Positions 1 to 8,058 of a DNA stretch of 64,000 nt are shown here, in pieces. The translations under genes and the position numbers were made by a program. Below the pieces are notes generated by a model that worked only from the letters and a program-made list of their open reading frames with translations, did no database searches and was not told the DNA's origin. Location of the stretch: NCBI RefSeq assembly GCF_905397435.1, contig NZ_CAJPVI010000009.1, forward strand, positions 62,001-126,000. The letters are read 5' to 3'. Each line of letters begins with the position of its first letter. Position 1 is the stretch's first letter. The stretch comes from Cupriavidus numazuensis. GTDB lineage: Bacteria; Pseudomonadota; Gammaproteobacteria; Burkholderiales; Burkholderiaceae.

Positions 1-402
1 GCCCAGGCCTTGGCGACCGGCACCGTCAATTCCTTCATGTCGTCGGGCGCCACCGGCGTCGACACCAAGGTGTGGGAAAGCGTGAAGTACTTCTACACCG
101 TGGATGCCTGGTTGCCCAAGAACATGCTGGTGGTCAGCAAGAAGGCTTTAGCGGCGCTCGACAAGCCGACCCAGGATGCCCTGCTCAAGGCCGTGGCAGA
201 CGCCGAGAAGCGCGGCTGGCAGGTGTCCGAGCAGAAAACGCGAGATTACCTGTCGACGCTCTCGCGCAACGGCATGACGGTGCAGCCGCCTTCGGCGCAG
301 TTGCGCACCGACATGCAGAAGGTTGGCCAGGCCATGGTGGCCGATTGGGCAAAGCGTGCCGGCGACGACGGCAAGGCCATCCTGGACGCCTACCAGAAGT
401 AG
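1..402 (+). CDS. TRAP transporter solute-binding protein, DctP type (3' part)
   Basis: The frame is open from base 1 and ends with TAG at 400-402, so only the last 133 codons of a larger gene are present. The visible part resembles the C-terminal lobe of DctP/TAXI-type periplasmic binding proteins: a mixed region with a VWESVKYFYTVDAW segment, a KNMLVVSKKALAAL stretch, and long amphipathic helices to the end. Such proteins capture organic acids in the periplasm and hand them to a DctQ-DctM membrane pair. No DctQ/DctM gene follows, so partners must lie upstream or elsewhere. Family assignment is by resemblance; the ligand cannot be told. Confidence 0.8.
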   Translation, partial: AQALATGTVNSFMSSGATGVDTKVWESVKYFYTVDAWLPKNMLVVSKKALAALDKPTQDALLKAVADAEKRGWQVSEQKTRDYLSTLSRNGMTVQPPSAQLRTDMQKVGQAMVADWAKRAGDDGKAILDAYQK

Positions 403-408
403 GCCGCA

Positions 409-430
409 GCGCGCCCGGGCGAAGGCGCGC
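409..430 (+). terminator. GC-rich hairpin after the TRAP gene
   Basis: GCGCGCC (409-415) pairs with GGCGCGC (424-430) seven bases after the stop codon. There is no T-run behind it, so it may protect the 3' end or act with Rho rather than terminate intrinsically. Confidence 0.35.
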
Positions 431-603
431 GCCTTGGCTTCCGTCCACCGCTGGCAACCCACTCTTCGACATGGAAACGATCTGGCCGGACCTCGTGACC
501 TGGCTGCCCGACGCAGTCATGCAGAAGGAACTCAAGTAAGCAAAGCCACGCGAGCCCGTCGGTCAGATGCATCGATCATCTGCCCGGGACGATCTGAAAC
601 CGC

Positions 604-2184
604 ATGAATATGACGCAATCCCGCCCTTCCCTTCCGGCCGATGACTGGACTGCACTGACCGCCGACTCGACCGAGGCCATCCCGCTTTATGACGTCGATA
701 CCATTCGCCGCATCGAGAACGCCGCCTTTGCGCGGCTGCCATCGTTCGAACTGATGTCGCGCGCCGGCAGCGCCGCGGCCAAATGGCTAGCCGGGCACGT
801 GCCGCAAGGGATGCTGCTGTTTCTCGCGGGTCCGGGCAACAATGGCGGCGACGCGCTGGTCGCGGCCATGCGCCTGCACCAGGCCGGACGCAAGGTGGAA
901 GTCTGGCTCGCGGGCGACCCTGCGCGCATGCCTGCCGACGCAACGCGCGCCTGGCAGGAAGCCACCGCCGCCGGCGTGCCCATGCAGGCCATGCCGGTAA
1001 ATGCGGCATGGCCTGAAGGGCTCACCGCCATCGTCGACGGCCTGCTCGGTATCGGCCTGAATCGCGCCGCGGGCGGCAACCTTGCAATGTGGATCGACCG
1101 CCTGGCGCAGGCACCCGCGCCGGTGTTCGCGCTCGATATCCCGAGCGGTCTGTTTGCGGATACAGGGGCCGGCGAACCCGCGGTGCGGGCGTGCCGCACG
1201 CTCACGTTCCTCGGCGCAAAGCCCGGCCTGCTCACCCTGGATGGACGAGATTGCGCGGGCGTCGTCGACATCGCGCCGCTTGGGCTGGACTATCCGCCGG
1301 CGGAAGCACCGCGAGCCCGGGTCAATGGCCCGGCGCTGTTCCGGCATGCGCTGCCCACGCGCCGACACGCCACCAACAAGGGCACGTTCGGCTCGCTCGC
1401 CATCATAGGCGGCAGCACAGGGATGACCGGTGCACCACTACTGGGCGCACGCGCAGCGCAGTTTCTTGGCGCCGGCAAGGTCCATATCGGCTTTCTTGCG
1501 CCGTCTGCGCCCGCGGTCGACCCGATCCATCCGGAATTGATGCTCCATCCGCTTGCCGGACTATCGCTCGACGCCATGTCCGCGTTGGTGATTGGTCCCG
1601 GCATGGGAACGGACCCCGGCGCATGCAAGGCGCTCGCACAGATCATCGAAGACGCCGCCCGTGCGCCCTCGCCGCCATCGCTGGTGCTGGATGCCGATGC
1701 GCTCAACCTGCTCTCGGCCGAAGCGGGACTCGCCGGTACATTGGCCGCGTCAGGGCTACCGCGCATCATGACGCCGCACCCGCTCGAAGCAGCACGTCTG
1801 CTGGGCAGCACCGTGGCGGTCGTACAGCGCGACCGGCTGGCAGCGGCCGAAGCATTGGCGGCACGTTGGCAGGCGATCGTCGTGCTCAAGGGTTCTGGTT
1901 CCGTGATTGCCTCGCCCGGCATCGCCGCCAGCACGATCAACCCGACTGGCAATGCGGCGCTTGCGAGTGCAGGGACCGGCGATGTGCTCGCCGGCATGGC
2001 CGGCGCGCTGCTGGCCCAGGGGATGCCGCCTCTGGAGGCCGCGCAGGCAGCCGTGTGGATGCATGGACGGGCGGCCGACGTGCTCTTTGCGCAGGGTGTG
2101 GGCCCGGCAGGGCTGACAGCGAGTGAACTCTCCATCCCCGCGCGCAATGTCTTCAACGCCTTGCTGGCTGGCAAAGCGGGATAG
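604..2184 (+). CDS. nnr: Bifunctional NAD(P)H-hydrate epimerase / ADP-dependent dehydratase
   Basis: This 526-residue fusion repairs NADH and NADPH damaged by hydration. The N-terminal YjeF_N domain (about 25-230) epimerises R- and S-hydrates and carries the GPGNNGGDA motif at 77-84. The C-terminal ribokinase-like domain (about 245-520) dehydrates the S form using ADP and shows the GTGDVLAG motif at 457-464. Length fits the bacterial fused form. It starts at ATG 604 with no strong ribosome site. It stands alone: TRAP gene before, pgi 221 bases after. Confidence 0.95.
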   Translation: MNMTQSRPSLPADDWTALTADSTEAIPLYDVDTIRRIENAAFARLPSFELMSRAGSAAAKWLAGHVPQGMLLFLAGPGNNGGDALVAAMRLHQAGRKVEVWLAGDPARMPADATRAWQEATAAGVPMQAMPVNAAWPEGLTAIVDGLLGIGLNRAAGGNLAMWIDRLAQAPAPVFALDIPSGLFADTGAGEPAVRACRTLTFLGAKPGLLTLDGRDCAGVVDIAPLGLDYPPAEAPRARVNGPALFRHALPTRRHATNKGTFGSLAIIGGSTGMTGAPLLGARAAQFLGAGKVHIGFLAPSAPAVDPIHPELMLHPLAGLSLDAMSALVIGPGMGTDPGACKALAQIIEDAARAPSPPSLVLDADALNLLSAEAGLAGTLAASGLPRIMTPHPLEAARLLGSTVAVVQRDRLAAAEALAARWQAIVVLKGSGSVIASPGIAASTINPTGNAALASAGTGDVLAGMAGALLAQGMPPLEAAQAAVWMHGRAADVLFAQGVGPAGLTASELSIPARNVFNALLAGKAG

Positions 2185-2343
2185 CGCACGCGGCTCCACT
2201 GGTGCAGCAACGGTCGCAATCCCGCCGTACTATCGCCACAATCGGACAAAAGCCGACAGGCCCGCGGACAACGGGTACGCTACCGTTTCATCTCGTAACG
2301 ATAACGGCACCCCGAGAAACCGTGATCGACACCAGACACGCCT

Positions 2344-2374
2344 TATACTTGCAAAGCCCGGGAGATTTCCGGGC
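2344..2374 (+). promoter_or_regulatory. Possible pgi -10 element and leader hairpin
   Basis: TATACT at 2344-2349 fits a -10 box but no good -35 lies 16-18 bases upstream. It is followed by a GCCCGG / CCGGGC hairpin (2356-2361 with 2369-2374) that would form near the 5' end of the pgi message. Confidence 0.35.
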
Positions 2375-2405
2375 CTCGAGCTCCTGCAACGAATCAGTGC
2401 CCCGC

Positions 2406-4043
2406 ATGCCCACGAATCTTCACGCCTGGAACGCCCTGCTGCAGCATCACGACGCCATCCGCGATCACCAGATGGCGGATTGGTTTGCCGAGAACGGCGC
2501 GGAGCGTGTCAGGCAGTTTTCGCTGGAAGCCGCCGGCCTGTACCTGGACTACTCCAAGAACCGGATCACGCCACAGACCATGCAGCTGTTGCTGCAGCTT
2601 GCCGATGAGGCCGGCGTGCCGGCGCGTCGCGATGCGATGTTTGCCGGCGAGCATATCAATGCAACAGAGGATCGCGCGGCTTTGCACGTTGCGCTTCGCG
2701 CTACCGCGGGCGCCGGCTTCAAGGTCGACGGTGTGCCTGTGATGCCGTGCATCCAGAACGTTCTCGTGCGCATGCGTGCTTTTTCGGAAGCCGTCCGCAG
2801 CGGCGCGTGGACGGGCACGACGGGCGAGCGCATCACTGATGTCGTGAACATCGGCATCGGTGGCTCCGACCTTGGTCCGAAGATGGTATGCCGCGCCCTG
2901 TCGCACCTGGCGCACGACGACGGCCATTCGGGCCCGCGCATGCATTTCGTGTCGAACGTCGACGGCACGGAGCTCGCCGAATCCCTGGAGCGACTGGATC
3001 CGCGGCGCACGCTGATGATCGTCTGCTCGAAGACCTTCACGACGCTGGAGACCATGGCCAACGCGCACAGCGCGCGGCAATGGTATCTGGACAATGGCGT
3101 GGCCGAGAACCAGCTCGCTCGGCATTTCGTCGCGGTGTCGACCAATGTGGATGCCGTGCGTGCATTCGGCATCGACCCGGCCAATATGTTCGAGTTCTGG
3201 GACTGGATCGGCGGCCGCTTTTCGCTGTGGTCGTCGGTCGGCCTGTCGATCGCGCTGGCGGTTGGCTTCAATGCCTTCGCGGACCTGCTCGCGGGCGGGC
3301 GCGCCATGGACGAGCACTTCCGCACCGCTCCGCTCGAACGCAACATGCCGGTGGTGCTCGGCATGCTCGGCATCTGGTACCGCAACTTCTTCAACCTGCC
3401 CACCAGTTGCATGGCGCCCTACTCCACGTCGCTGGAGCTGTTCCCCGCGTTCCTGCAGCAACTGGAAATGGAGAGCAACGGCAAGACGGTGCAACTCAAC
3501 GGACGCCGCGTACGCACCCATACTTCACCCGTCGTGTGGGGTACCGCGGGCACCAACGGTCAGCATGCGTACTTCCAGAAGATCCACCAGGGATCGCAGA
3601 TCGTACCGGTCGATTTCGTTGCCCCGCTGGTGCCGCCGCGCGAGCTGCCCGGCCATCATGCCAAGCTCCTTGCCAATTGCTTTGCGCAGGCCGAAGCGCT
3701 GATGCGCGGCCGCTCCGCCGAGGAATTGCGTGCCGCCGGCATGACCGACGAACTGCGCATCGCGCATATGGTCTTCGAGGGCAATCGCCCCAGCAATACG
3801 CTGCTGATGGAAGACCTGACGCCGCACGTGCTCGGCGCGCTGATCGCGCTGTACGAGCACAGGACCTTCGTGCAGGGCGTGGTCTGGAATATCAACTCCT
3901 TCGACCAGTGGGGCGTGGAACTGGGCAAGATCCTTGCGCGTCCGATCGAAGCCGAGCTGACCGGAGCCGAAGCTGGCCCCCACGACGCCTCTACGGCGAC
4001 ACTGATCGCACGCGCGCGCGGCGTGCTGGCAAGGAACGGCTAG
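2406..4043 (+). CDS. pgi: Glucose-6-phosphate isomerase
   Basis: Interconverts glucose 6-phosphate and fructose 6-phosphate in the cytosol. The ATG at 2406 gives 545 residues, the normal size; the frame is open farther upstream but that part does not resemble the family. Family signatures are visible: NIGIGGSDLGP near residue 155, DWIGGRFSLWSSVG near 270 and FDQWGVELGK near 500. Its stop (TAG 4041-4043) overlaps tail to tail with the stop of the minus-strand ABC ATPase through the shared CTAG at 4040-4043, leaving no space for a terminator. Confidence 0.96.
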   Translation: MPTNLHAWNALLQHHDAIRDHQMADWFAENGAERVRQFSLEAAGLYLDYSKNRITPQTMQLLLQLADEAGVPARRDAMFAGEHINATEDRAALHVALRATAGAGFKVDGVPVMPCIQNVLVRMRAFSEAVRSGAWTGTTGERITDVVNIGIGGSDLGPKMVCRALSHLAHDDGHSGPRMHFVSNVDGTELAESLERLDPRRTLMIVCSKTFTTLETMANAHSARQWYLDNGVAENQLARHFVAVSTNVDAVRAFGIDPANMFEFWDWIGGRFSLWSSVGLSIALAVGFNAFADLLAGGRAMDEHFRTAPLERNMPVVLGMLGIWYRNFFNLPTSCMAPYSTSLELFPAFLQQLEMESNGKTVQLNGRRVRTHTSPVVWGTAGTNGQHAYFQKIHQGSQIVPVDFVAPLVPPRELPGHHAKLLANCFAQAEALMRGRSAEELRAAGMTDELRIAHMVFEGNRPSNTLLMEDLTPHVLGALIALYEHRTFVQGVVWNINSFDQWGVELGKILARPIEAELTGAEAGPHDASTATLIARARGVLARNG

Positions 4044-4738
4044 ACCTCGGTCGCCATCCATTCGTCGCTGGCCACGCGGCCGGCTTCGATGGTCAGGATT
4101 CGGTTGCAACGCGCCGCCACCGAGCGGTCATGCGTGACCAGTACCAGCGTCGAGCCGGCGTCGCGGTTGAGCTCGAACATCAAGGCGATCACCGCCTCGC
4201 CAGTGGATGTGTCGAGGCTGCCCGTGGGCTCGTCAGCAAACAGGATGTCCGGACGCGTAACGAATGCGCGGGCCAGTGCCACACGCTGCTGCTCACCGCC
4301 CGAAAGCGTGCGCGGATAGTGGTTGAGCCGGGCGGCCAGTCCGACGCGCTCCAGCATATCGACTGCCCGTTCCCTGACGCGCTCCGTTTCACCGCGCAGT
4401 TCGAGCGGCAGCATGACGTTCTCCAGCGCCGTCAGGTGCCCCACGAGCTGGAACGACTGGAACACGAAGCCTACATGCCTGCCCCGCAGCGCGGCGCGCT
4501 GGTCCTCATCCAGCGCAAAAAGGTCCTGGCCCATGAGGCGCACCGCGCCATTCGTCGGCAGGTCCAGCCCCGCCAGCAAGCCGAGCAGCGTGGATTTTCC
4601 CGAACCCGATGCGCCCACGATCGCGAGCGTTTCGCCGGCCGTGACGGAAAACGTGACGTCGTGCAGAATCGTCAACGAACCGGTCGTATCGGCAACGGTC
4701 TTTCCCAATGACTCGACGTCGAGGATGGAAGAGGACAT
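4040..4738 (-). CDS. ABC transporter ATPase, LolD/YbbA type
   Basis: A 232-residue ATPase with Walker A GASGSGKST, signature LSGGEQQRVALARA and Walker B ILFADEPTGSLD. It belongs to the MacB/LolD/FtsE-like branch, which powers FtsX-fold permeases acting on lipoproteins or envelope substrates. The divergent pairing with a TesA-type esterase matches tesA-ybbA in E. coli, so YbbA is the closest guess. The expected FtsX-fold permease (YbbP) is missing here: the next gene downstream is pgi on the other strand. The start (4738) gives MSSSILDVESL; the frame extends 47 codons upstream without family resemblance. Confidence 0.9.
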   Translation of the reverse strand: MSSSILDVESLGKTVADTTGSLTILHDVTFSVTAGETLAIVGASGSGKSTLLGLLAGLDLPTNGAVRLMGQDLFALDEDQRAALRGRHVGFVFQSFQLVGHLTALENVMLPLELRGETERVRERAVDMLERVGLAARLNHYPRTLSGGEQQRVALARAFVTRPDILFADEPTGSLDTSTGEAVIALMFELNRDAGSTLVLVTHDRSVAARCNRILTIEAGRVASDEWMATEV

Positions 4739-5393
4739 GAACAGTTGGATCCGAAGCAGTTGGCACAAGGCGGCACTGGCCGCATGCATGGCCTTCATGG
4801 TGACGGCGGCAGGTGCCGCCGCGCAAGCGGCACCTGCCGTACTGGTACTTGGCGACAGCCTGTCGGCCGAGTACGGCATTGCACGCGGCTCTGGCTGGGT
4901 CAGCCTGCTGCAGCAGCGCTTGCAGAAAGAGCGTCTCGATTATAGCGTCGTCAACGCAAGCATCAGCGGCGAGACCACGATCGGCGGCAAGACGCGATTG
5001 CCCGACTTGCTGGCACGGCATCGGCCGGCCGTGGTGATCGTGGAACTGGGCGCCAATGACGCCTTGCGCGGCCTCTCGCTCCAGGTGACCGAATCGAATT
5101 TGCGTACGATCGTTGGCGGTGCCCAGAAAGCCGGCGCGCGCGTGCTGCTGATCGGCATGCGTATCCCGCCTAACTATGGCCAGGACTACACCGAAAAGTT
5201 CTTCGCGCTCTATCCACGGCTGGCACAGGAATTCAAGGCGCCGTTGGTACCGTTCTTCCTCGACAAGGTCATCACACGCCAGGACTGGTTCCAGCCCGAT
5301 CGGATCCATCCAACAGCCGACGCGCAGCCCGCCCTGCTGGACACCGTGTGGCCTCAGCTCAAGCCCTTGCTGCGGACCGGCGGCAAAGGCTGA
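4737..5393 (+). CDS. tesA: Arylesterase / acyl-CoA thioesterase I, SGNH (GDSL) family, exported
   Basis: A 218-residue SGNH hydrolase with a signal peptide (basic start, hydrophobic core about 12-28, cleavage near AQA-AP). The nucleophile serine is in GDSLS just after the signal, the GAND block carries the oxyanion Asn, and the DRIHPT block near the C terminus gives the Asp-His pair. Family members hydrolyse acyl esters and thioesters in the periplasm. The ATG at 4737 overlaps the minus-strand ABC start codon (shared CATG 4736-4739) and has an AGAGGA site just upstream, inside the divergent gene. Confidence 0.9.
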   Translation: MNSWIRSSWHKAALAACMAFMVTAAGAAAQAAPAVLVLGDSLSAEYGIARGSGWVSLLQQRLQKERLDYSVVNASISGETTIGGKTRLPDLLARHRPAVVIVELGANDALRGLSLQVTESNLRTIVGGAQKAGARVLLIGMRIPPNYGQDYTEKFFALYPRLAQEFKAPLVPFFLDKVITRQDWFQPDRIHPTADAQPALLDTVWPQLKPLLRTGGKG

Positions 5394-5419
5394 CAGCACC
5401 GCCCACCGCACCAAAAGAA

Positions 5420-5450
5420 AAAGCCCCCTGCGGAATTCGCAGAGGGCTTT
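5420..5450. terminator. Bidirectional terminator between tesA and ppiD
   Basis: AAAGCCCCCTGCG and CGCAGAGGGCTTT form a stem around GAATTC with A and T tails on both sides. It can stop both the rightward tesA and leftward ppiD transcripts. Confidence 0.85.
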
Positions 5451-5466
5451 GTCATTGCATCAAGCG

Positions 5467-7416
5467 TTATTGCGCGGCCGCTTCGCTGCCCGCCCCGGAG
5501 TCAGCCGTGGCAACCGGCTTCAGGATCTTGACCTTCGAGCGCGCCTTCAGGCTCTCGTAGTACGCACCAAGCTCGGTCTGGCCGGCCAGTTGCGAGAGCT
5601 GTTGCGCCTCTGCCTGGCGCTGACCCTCATTGGCCTGCTGCGGCTGCGAAATTTTGGTGATGCGGTAGACCGCATAGCCTTTGGCACCCAGGTCCACGCC
5701 GACGACCGCGGGAAGCTTCGAGGTATCGGCCCGCATGATGGCTTCCACGGCCTTGGGCTCCATGCCTTCAGCCTTGGCACGCGACACCATCGTGACGGCG
5801 CCGAAGCCCTGCGCGCTGTCGCTCTTCTTCAGGGCTTCCACGCGTGCCTCGCCATCCTTGCGAGCGAGTTCCGCGGCCTGCTGGGCGATATAGCCTTCGC
5901 GGACCTTGGCCTCGACTTCCTCGAACTTGCGCACGGTCGCCGGGCGGTAGTCCACGATGCGGGCCGCGACCAGCGTGGTCGGACCGACCTGGACAGCCTC
6001 CGTGTTGCGTTTGTTCTTGATGGCATCATCGCTGAACAGCGCCTTAAGGACCTTCTCATTGTTGAGCGGGTTGTTCTGGCCCAGCGCCGGATTCGGCTGG
6101 CGCGTCACGTTGTCCGCGGTCTGGATCGTCAGCTTGAACTTGTCGCCAGCAGGCTTCAGGCTATCGGCTTGCTCGTACACCATGTTGCCGAATGCATCGG
6201 CATCTTCGGCGTACTTCTTGGCGGCGAACTGCTTGCGCAGTTCGGCCTCAAGCTCGGGCCGCACGGCGTCCAGCGGTTTGGTTTCGGACGGCTTGATGCC
6301 CGTCAGCTTGATGATGTGATAGCCGTAGTCGGTTTCGACCACGTCGCTGATCTGGCCGTCCTTGAGCGCGTACATCGCATCTTCGAATGGCTTCACCAGT
6401 GCGCCATGCCCCATGAAGCCGAGGTCGCCGCCCTTCTCCGCCGAGCCCGGGTCTTGCGACTGCTTGCGCGCCACGTCGGCAAACGTATCCGGGTGCTTGC
6501 GCAGCTCTTCCAGCAGCTTTGCGGCCTTGTCCTTGGCCGCCTGACGCGCCGCCGCGGGCCCGTCCTTGGACGCCGCGATCAGGATATGGCTCGCGCGGCG
6601 CTGCTCTTCCGTGCGGAAGCGCGCGATATTGCTGTCGTAGTAGGACTTCAGTTCTTCGGGAGTGACCGCCTGGCTTGCTGCCAGTGCATCGCCGGACAGC
6701 ACGACGTATTCCACCTTGGCCTGCTCGGGCACGGAGAACGCGGACTGGTGGCTTTCGTAGTACGCCTTGAGCGCTGCGGCATCAGGCTGCACCTTGGACG
6801 CGTAGTCAGCCGGCTTCAACAGCAGTGCCTGAACGTCGCGCTGCTGGTCGCGCACGGCAATCAGGCGATCCAGCAGAGACTTGGGCACGAAGGCCGTGCC
6901 GGCGATCGAGGTGCCCAGTTGCTGTGTGGCGAGGTCAAAGCGCATGCGCGCATCGAACTGCTCGGGCGTCATGCCCTGCGCTGCCAGCAGTTGCACATAG
7001 GCCTTGTCGTCGACCGAACCGTCCTGCTTGCGCGGCAGTTGCGCAATCGCCGGCATGCTGTTGATTGCCTCGTACAGGCGTGCGTTCGACACCGTCAGAT
7101 GTTCGCGCGCCACCTCATTGGCCACCACGCGTTGCAGGATCAGCTGATCCGTCACGTTCTTGCGCAGCGCCGGGCCCTCGAACTGGCGCGGATCGTAGCT
7201 GGCGCCGAGCATCTGGCGCATGCGCTCGCTTTGTTCACGCACCACGTTGTCCACTTCCTGCACCGTGATTGCGCGGCCGTCGACCTTCGCGACATCGTGC
7301 GAGCTGTCCATGAAGCGCGAATAGCTCTCCACGCCGAAGAATACGAACGACGGAAAGACAAGCACCAGCAGCAGCAAAAGCATCAAGCGCCGGTTGTTGC
7401 GTACGAAATCAAGCAT
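5467..7416 (-). CDS. ppiD: Periplasmic folding chaperone / peptidyl-prolyl isomerase PpiD (SurA_N-PPIC)
   Basis: A 649-residue inner-membrane-anchored periplasmic chaperone. Residues 11-30 form the single N-terminal membrane anchor; a SurA-like chaperone region follows (about 35-260); the parvulin (PPIC) domain spans about 270-370 with RRASHIL, GDLGFMG and YGYHIIKL blocks; a second degenerate rotamase-like and helical region ends the protein. It assists proteins emerging from the Sec translocon. It closes the tig-clpP-clpX-lon series as in E. coli, but two tRNA genes stand where hupB is in E. coli. The next gene upstream on its strand is tRNA-Asp, separated by a terminator. Confidence 0.93.
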   Translation of the reverse strand: MLDFVRNNRRLMLLLLLVLVFPSFVFFGVESYSRFMDSSHDVAKVDGRAITVQEVDNVVREQSERMRQMLGASYDPRQFEGPALRKNVTDQLILQRVVANEVAREHLTVSNARLYEAINSMPAIAQLPRKQDGSVDDKAYVQLLAAQGMTPEQFDARMRFDLATQQLGTSIAGTAFVPKSLLDRLIAVRDQQRDVQALLLKPADYASKVQPDAAALKAYYESHQSAFSVPEQAKVEYVVLSGDALAASQAVTPEELKSYYDSNIARFRTEEQRRASHILIAASKDGPAAARQAAKDKAAKLLEELRKHPDTFADVARKQSQDPGSAEKGGDLGFMGHGALVKPFEDAMYALKDGQISDVVETDYGYHIIKLTGIKPSETKPLDAVRPELEAELRKQFAAKKYAEDADAFGNMVYEQADSLKPAGDKFKLTIQTADNVTRQPNPALGQNNPLNNEKVLKALFSDDAIKNKRNTEAVQVGPTTLVAARIVDYRPATVRKFEEVEAKVREGYIAQQAAELARKDGEARVEALKKSDSAQGFGAVTMVSRAKAEGMEPKAVEAIMRADTSKLPAVVGVDLGAKGYAVYRITKISQPQQANEGQRQAEAQQLSQLAGQTELGAYYESLKARSKVKILKPVATADSGAGSEAAAQ

Positions 7417-7571
7417 GCGGACTCAGGTAAGAGGGTTGGCACGAAGTCAAACTCCGCGATTCTAGCAGGAGCCGGGCGCTGCACCGCCAATTGGCGGCCA
7501 AGGGCCGTGCCGGAGAAGCTGTAGGCCAAATGCCATTCGTGGCCTCGCAGACATCGCTTGCGCCCAAAACA

Positions 7572-7597
7572 AAAATGCCCGCATCAGCGGGCATTTT
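7572..7597 (-). terminator. Terminator of the tRNA-Val-tRNA-Asp transcript
   Basis: AAAATGCCCGC / GCGGGCATTTT with an ATCA loop (plus-strand view). On the minus strand the stem is followed by a T-rich tail, 15 bases beyond tRNA-Asp. Confidence 0.8.
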
Positions 7598-7611
7598 GGC
7601 ACTACATGATC

Positions 7612-7688
7612 TGGCGGAGTGGACGGGACTCGAACCCGCGACCCCCGGCGTGACAGGCCGGTATTCTAACCGACTGAACTACCACTCC
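7612..7688 (-). tRNA. tRNA-Asp (anticodon GTC)
   Basis: A 77-base cloverleaf: acceptor GGAGTGG / CCACTCC, D arm with GGTTAG, anticodon loop CTGTCAC giving GTC, T arm GGGTTCGAGTCCC, and CCA encoded in the DNA. Confidence 0.97.
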
Positions 7689-7733
7689 TTTGTCGGTTCC
7701 CTGAGAGACTTGTGCCCATGTACGGTGGCTTAG

Positions 7734-7809
7734 TGGTGGGTGCTGAGGGGTTCGAACCCCCGACCTACGCCTTGTAAGGGCGCCGCTCTACCAACTGAGC
7801 TAAGCACCC
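7734..7809 (-). tRNA. tRNA-Val (anticodon TAC)
   Basis: A 76-base cloverleaf: acceptor GGGTGCT / AGCACCC, anticodon loop CTTACAA giving TAC, T arm GGGGGTTCGAACCCC, CCA encoded. It lies 45 bases before tRNA-Asp on the same strand, so the two are probably co-transcribed. Confidence 0.97.
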
Positions 7810-7908
7810 ACTAGACCATCGCAGGCATGGCAGCCCGCAGGGTAATTCTCGCTTCGCACGACCCGGCGGTTACTGCTTGGTTGCCGCTGTTTGCGTTGCG
7901 AGGCCGCG

Positions 7909-7938
7909 ATTGTAATACGAGAGTTTTCGATTTGCCAA
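7909..7938 (-). promoter_or_regulatory. Predicted sigma-70 promoter of the tRNA-Val/Asp unit
   Basis: On the minus strand TTGGCA (7938-7933) and TACAAT (7914-7909) are 18 bases apart, about 100 bases upstream of tRNA-Val and past the lon terminator. Confidence 0.55.
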
Positions 7939-8003
7939 GTACTGATCGCAATAATCTCAACAATCGCGCCGAAGCCGCTGTGAGCTTCTCCCATCACGGC
8001 AAA

Positions 8004-8037
8004 AAAAACGCCGCGGATGCAACTCCGCGGCGTTTTT
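8004..8037 (-). terminator. lon terminator
   Basis: ACGCCGCGGA pairs with TCCGCGGCGT around a 6-base loop; the minus strand continues into eight T residues. It lies 22 bases after the lon stop codon. Confidence 0.9.
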
Positions 8038-8058
8038 AACTGCTGTACAGCAGATGGA

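Noticed and set aside
4323..4736. N-terminal extension of TesA
   Set aside because: The upstream frame is open but is the shadow of the ABC ATPase; the signal peptide begins at 4737.
5176..7524. Very long open frame on the plus strand across ppiD
   Set aside because: It mirrors ppiD in another frame, has Arg/Leu/His-biased composition and no domain; ppiD is clear on the minus strand.
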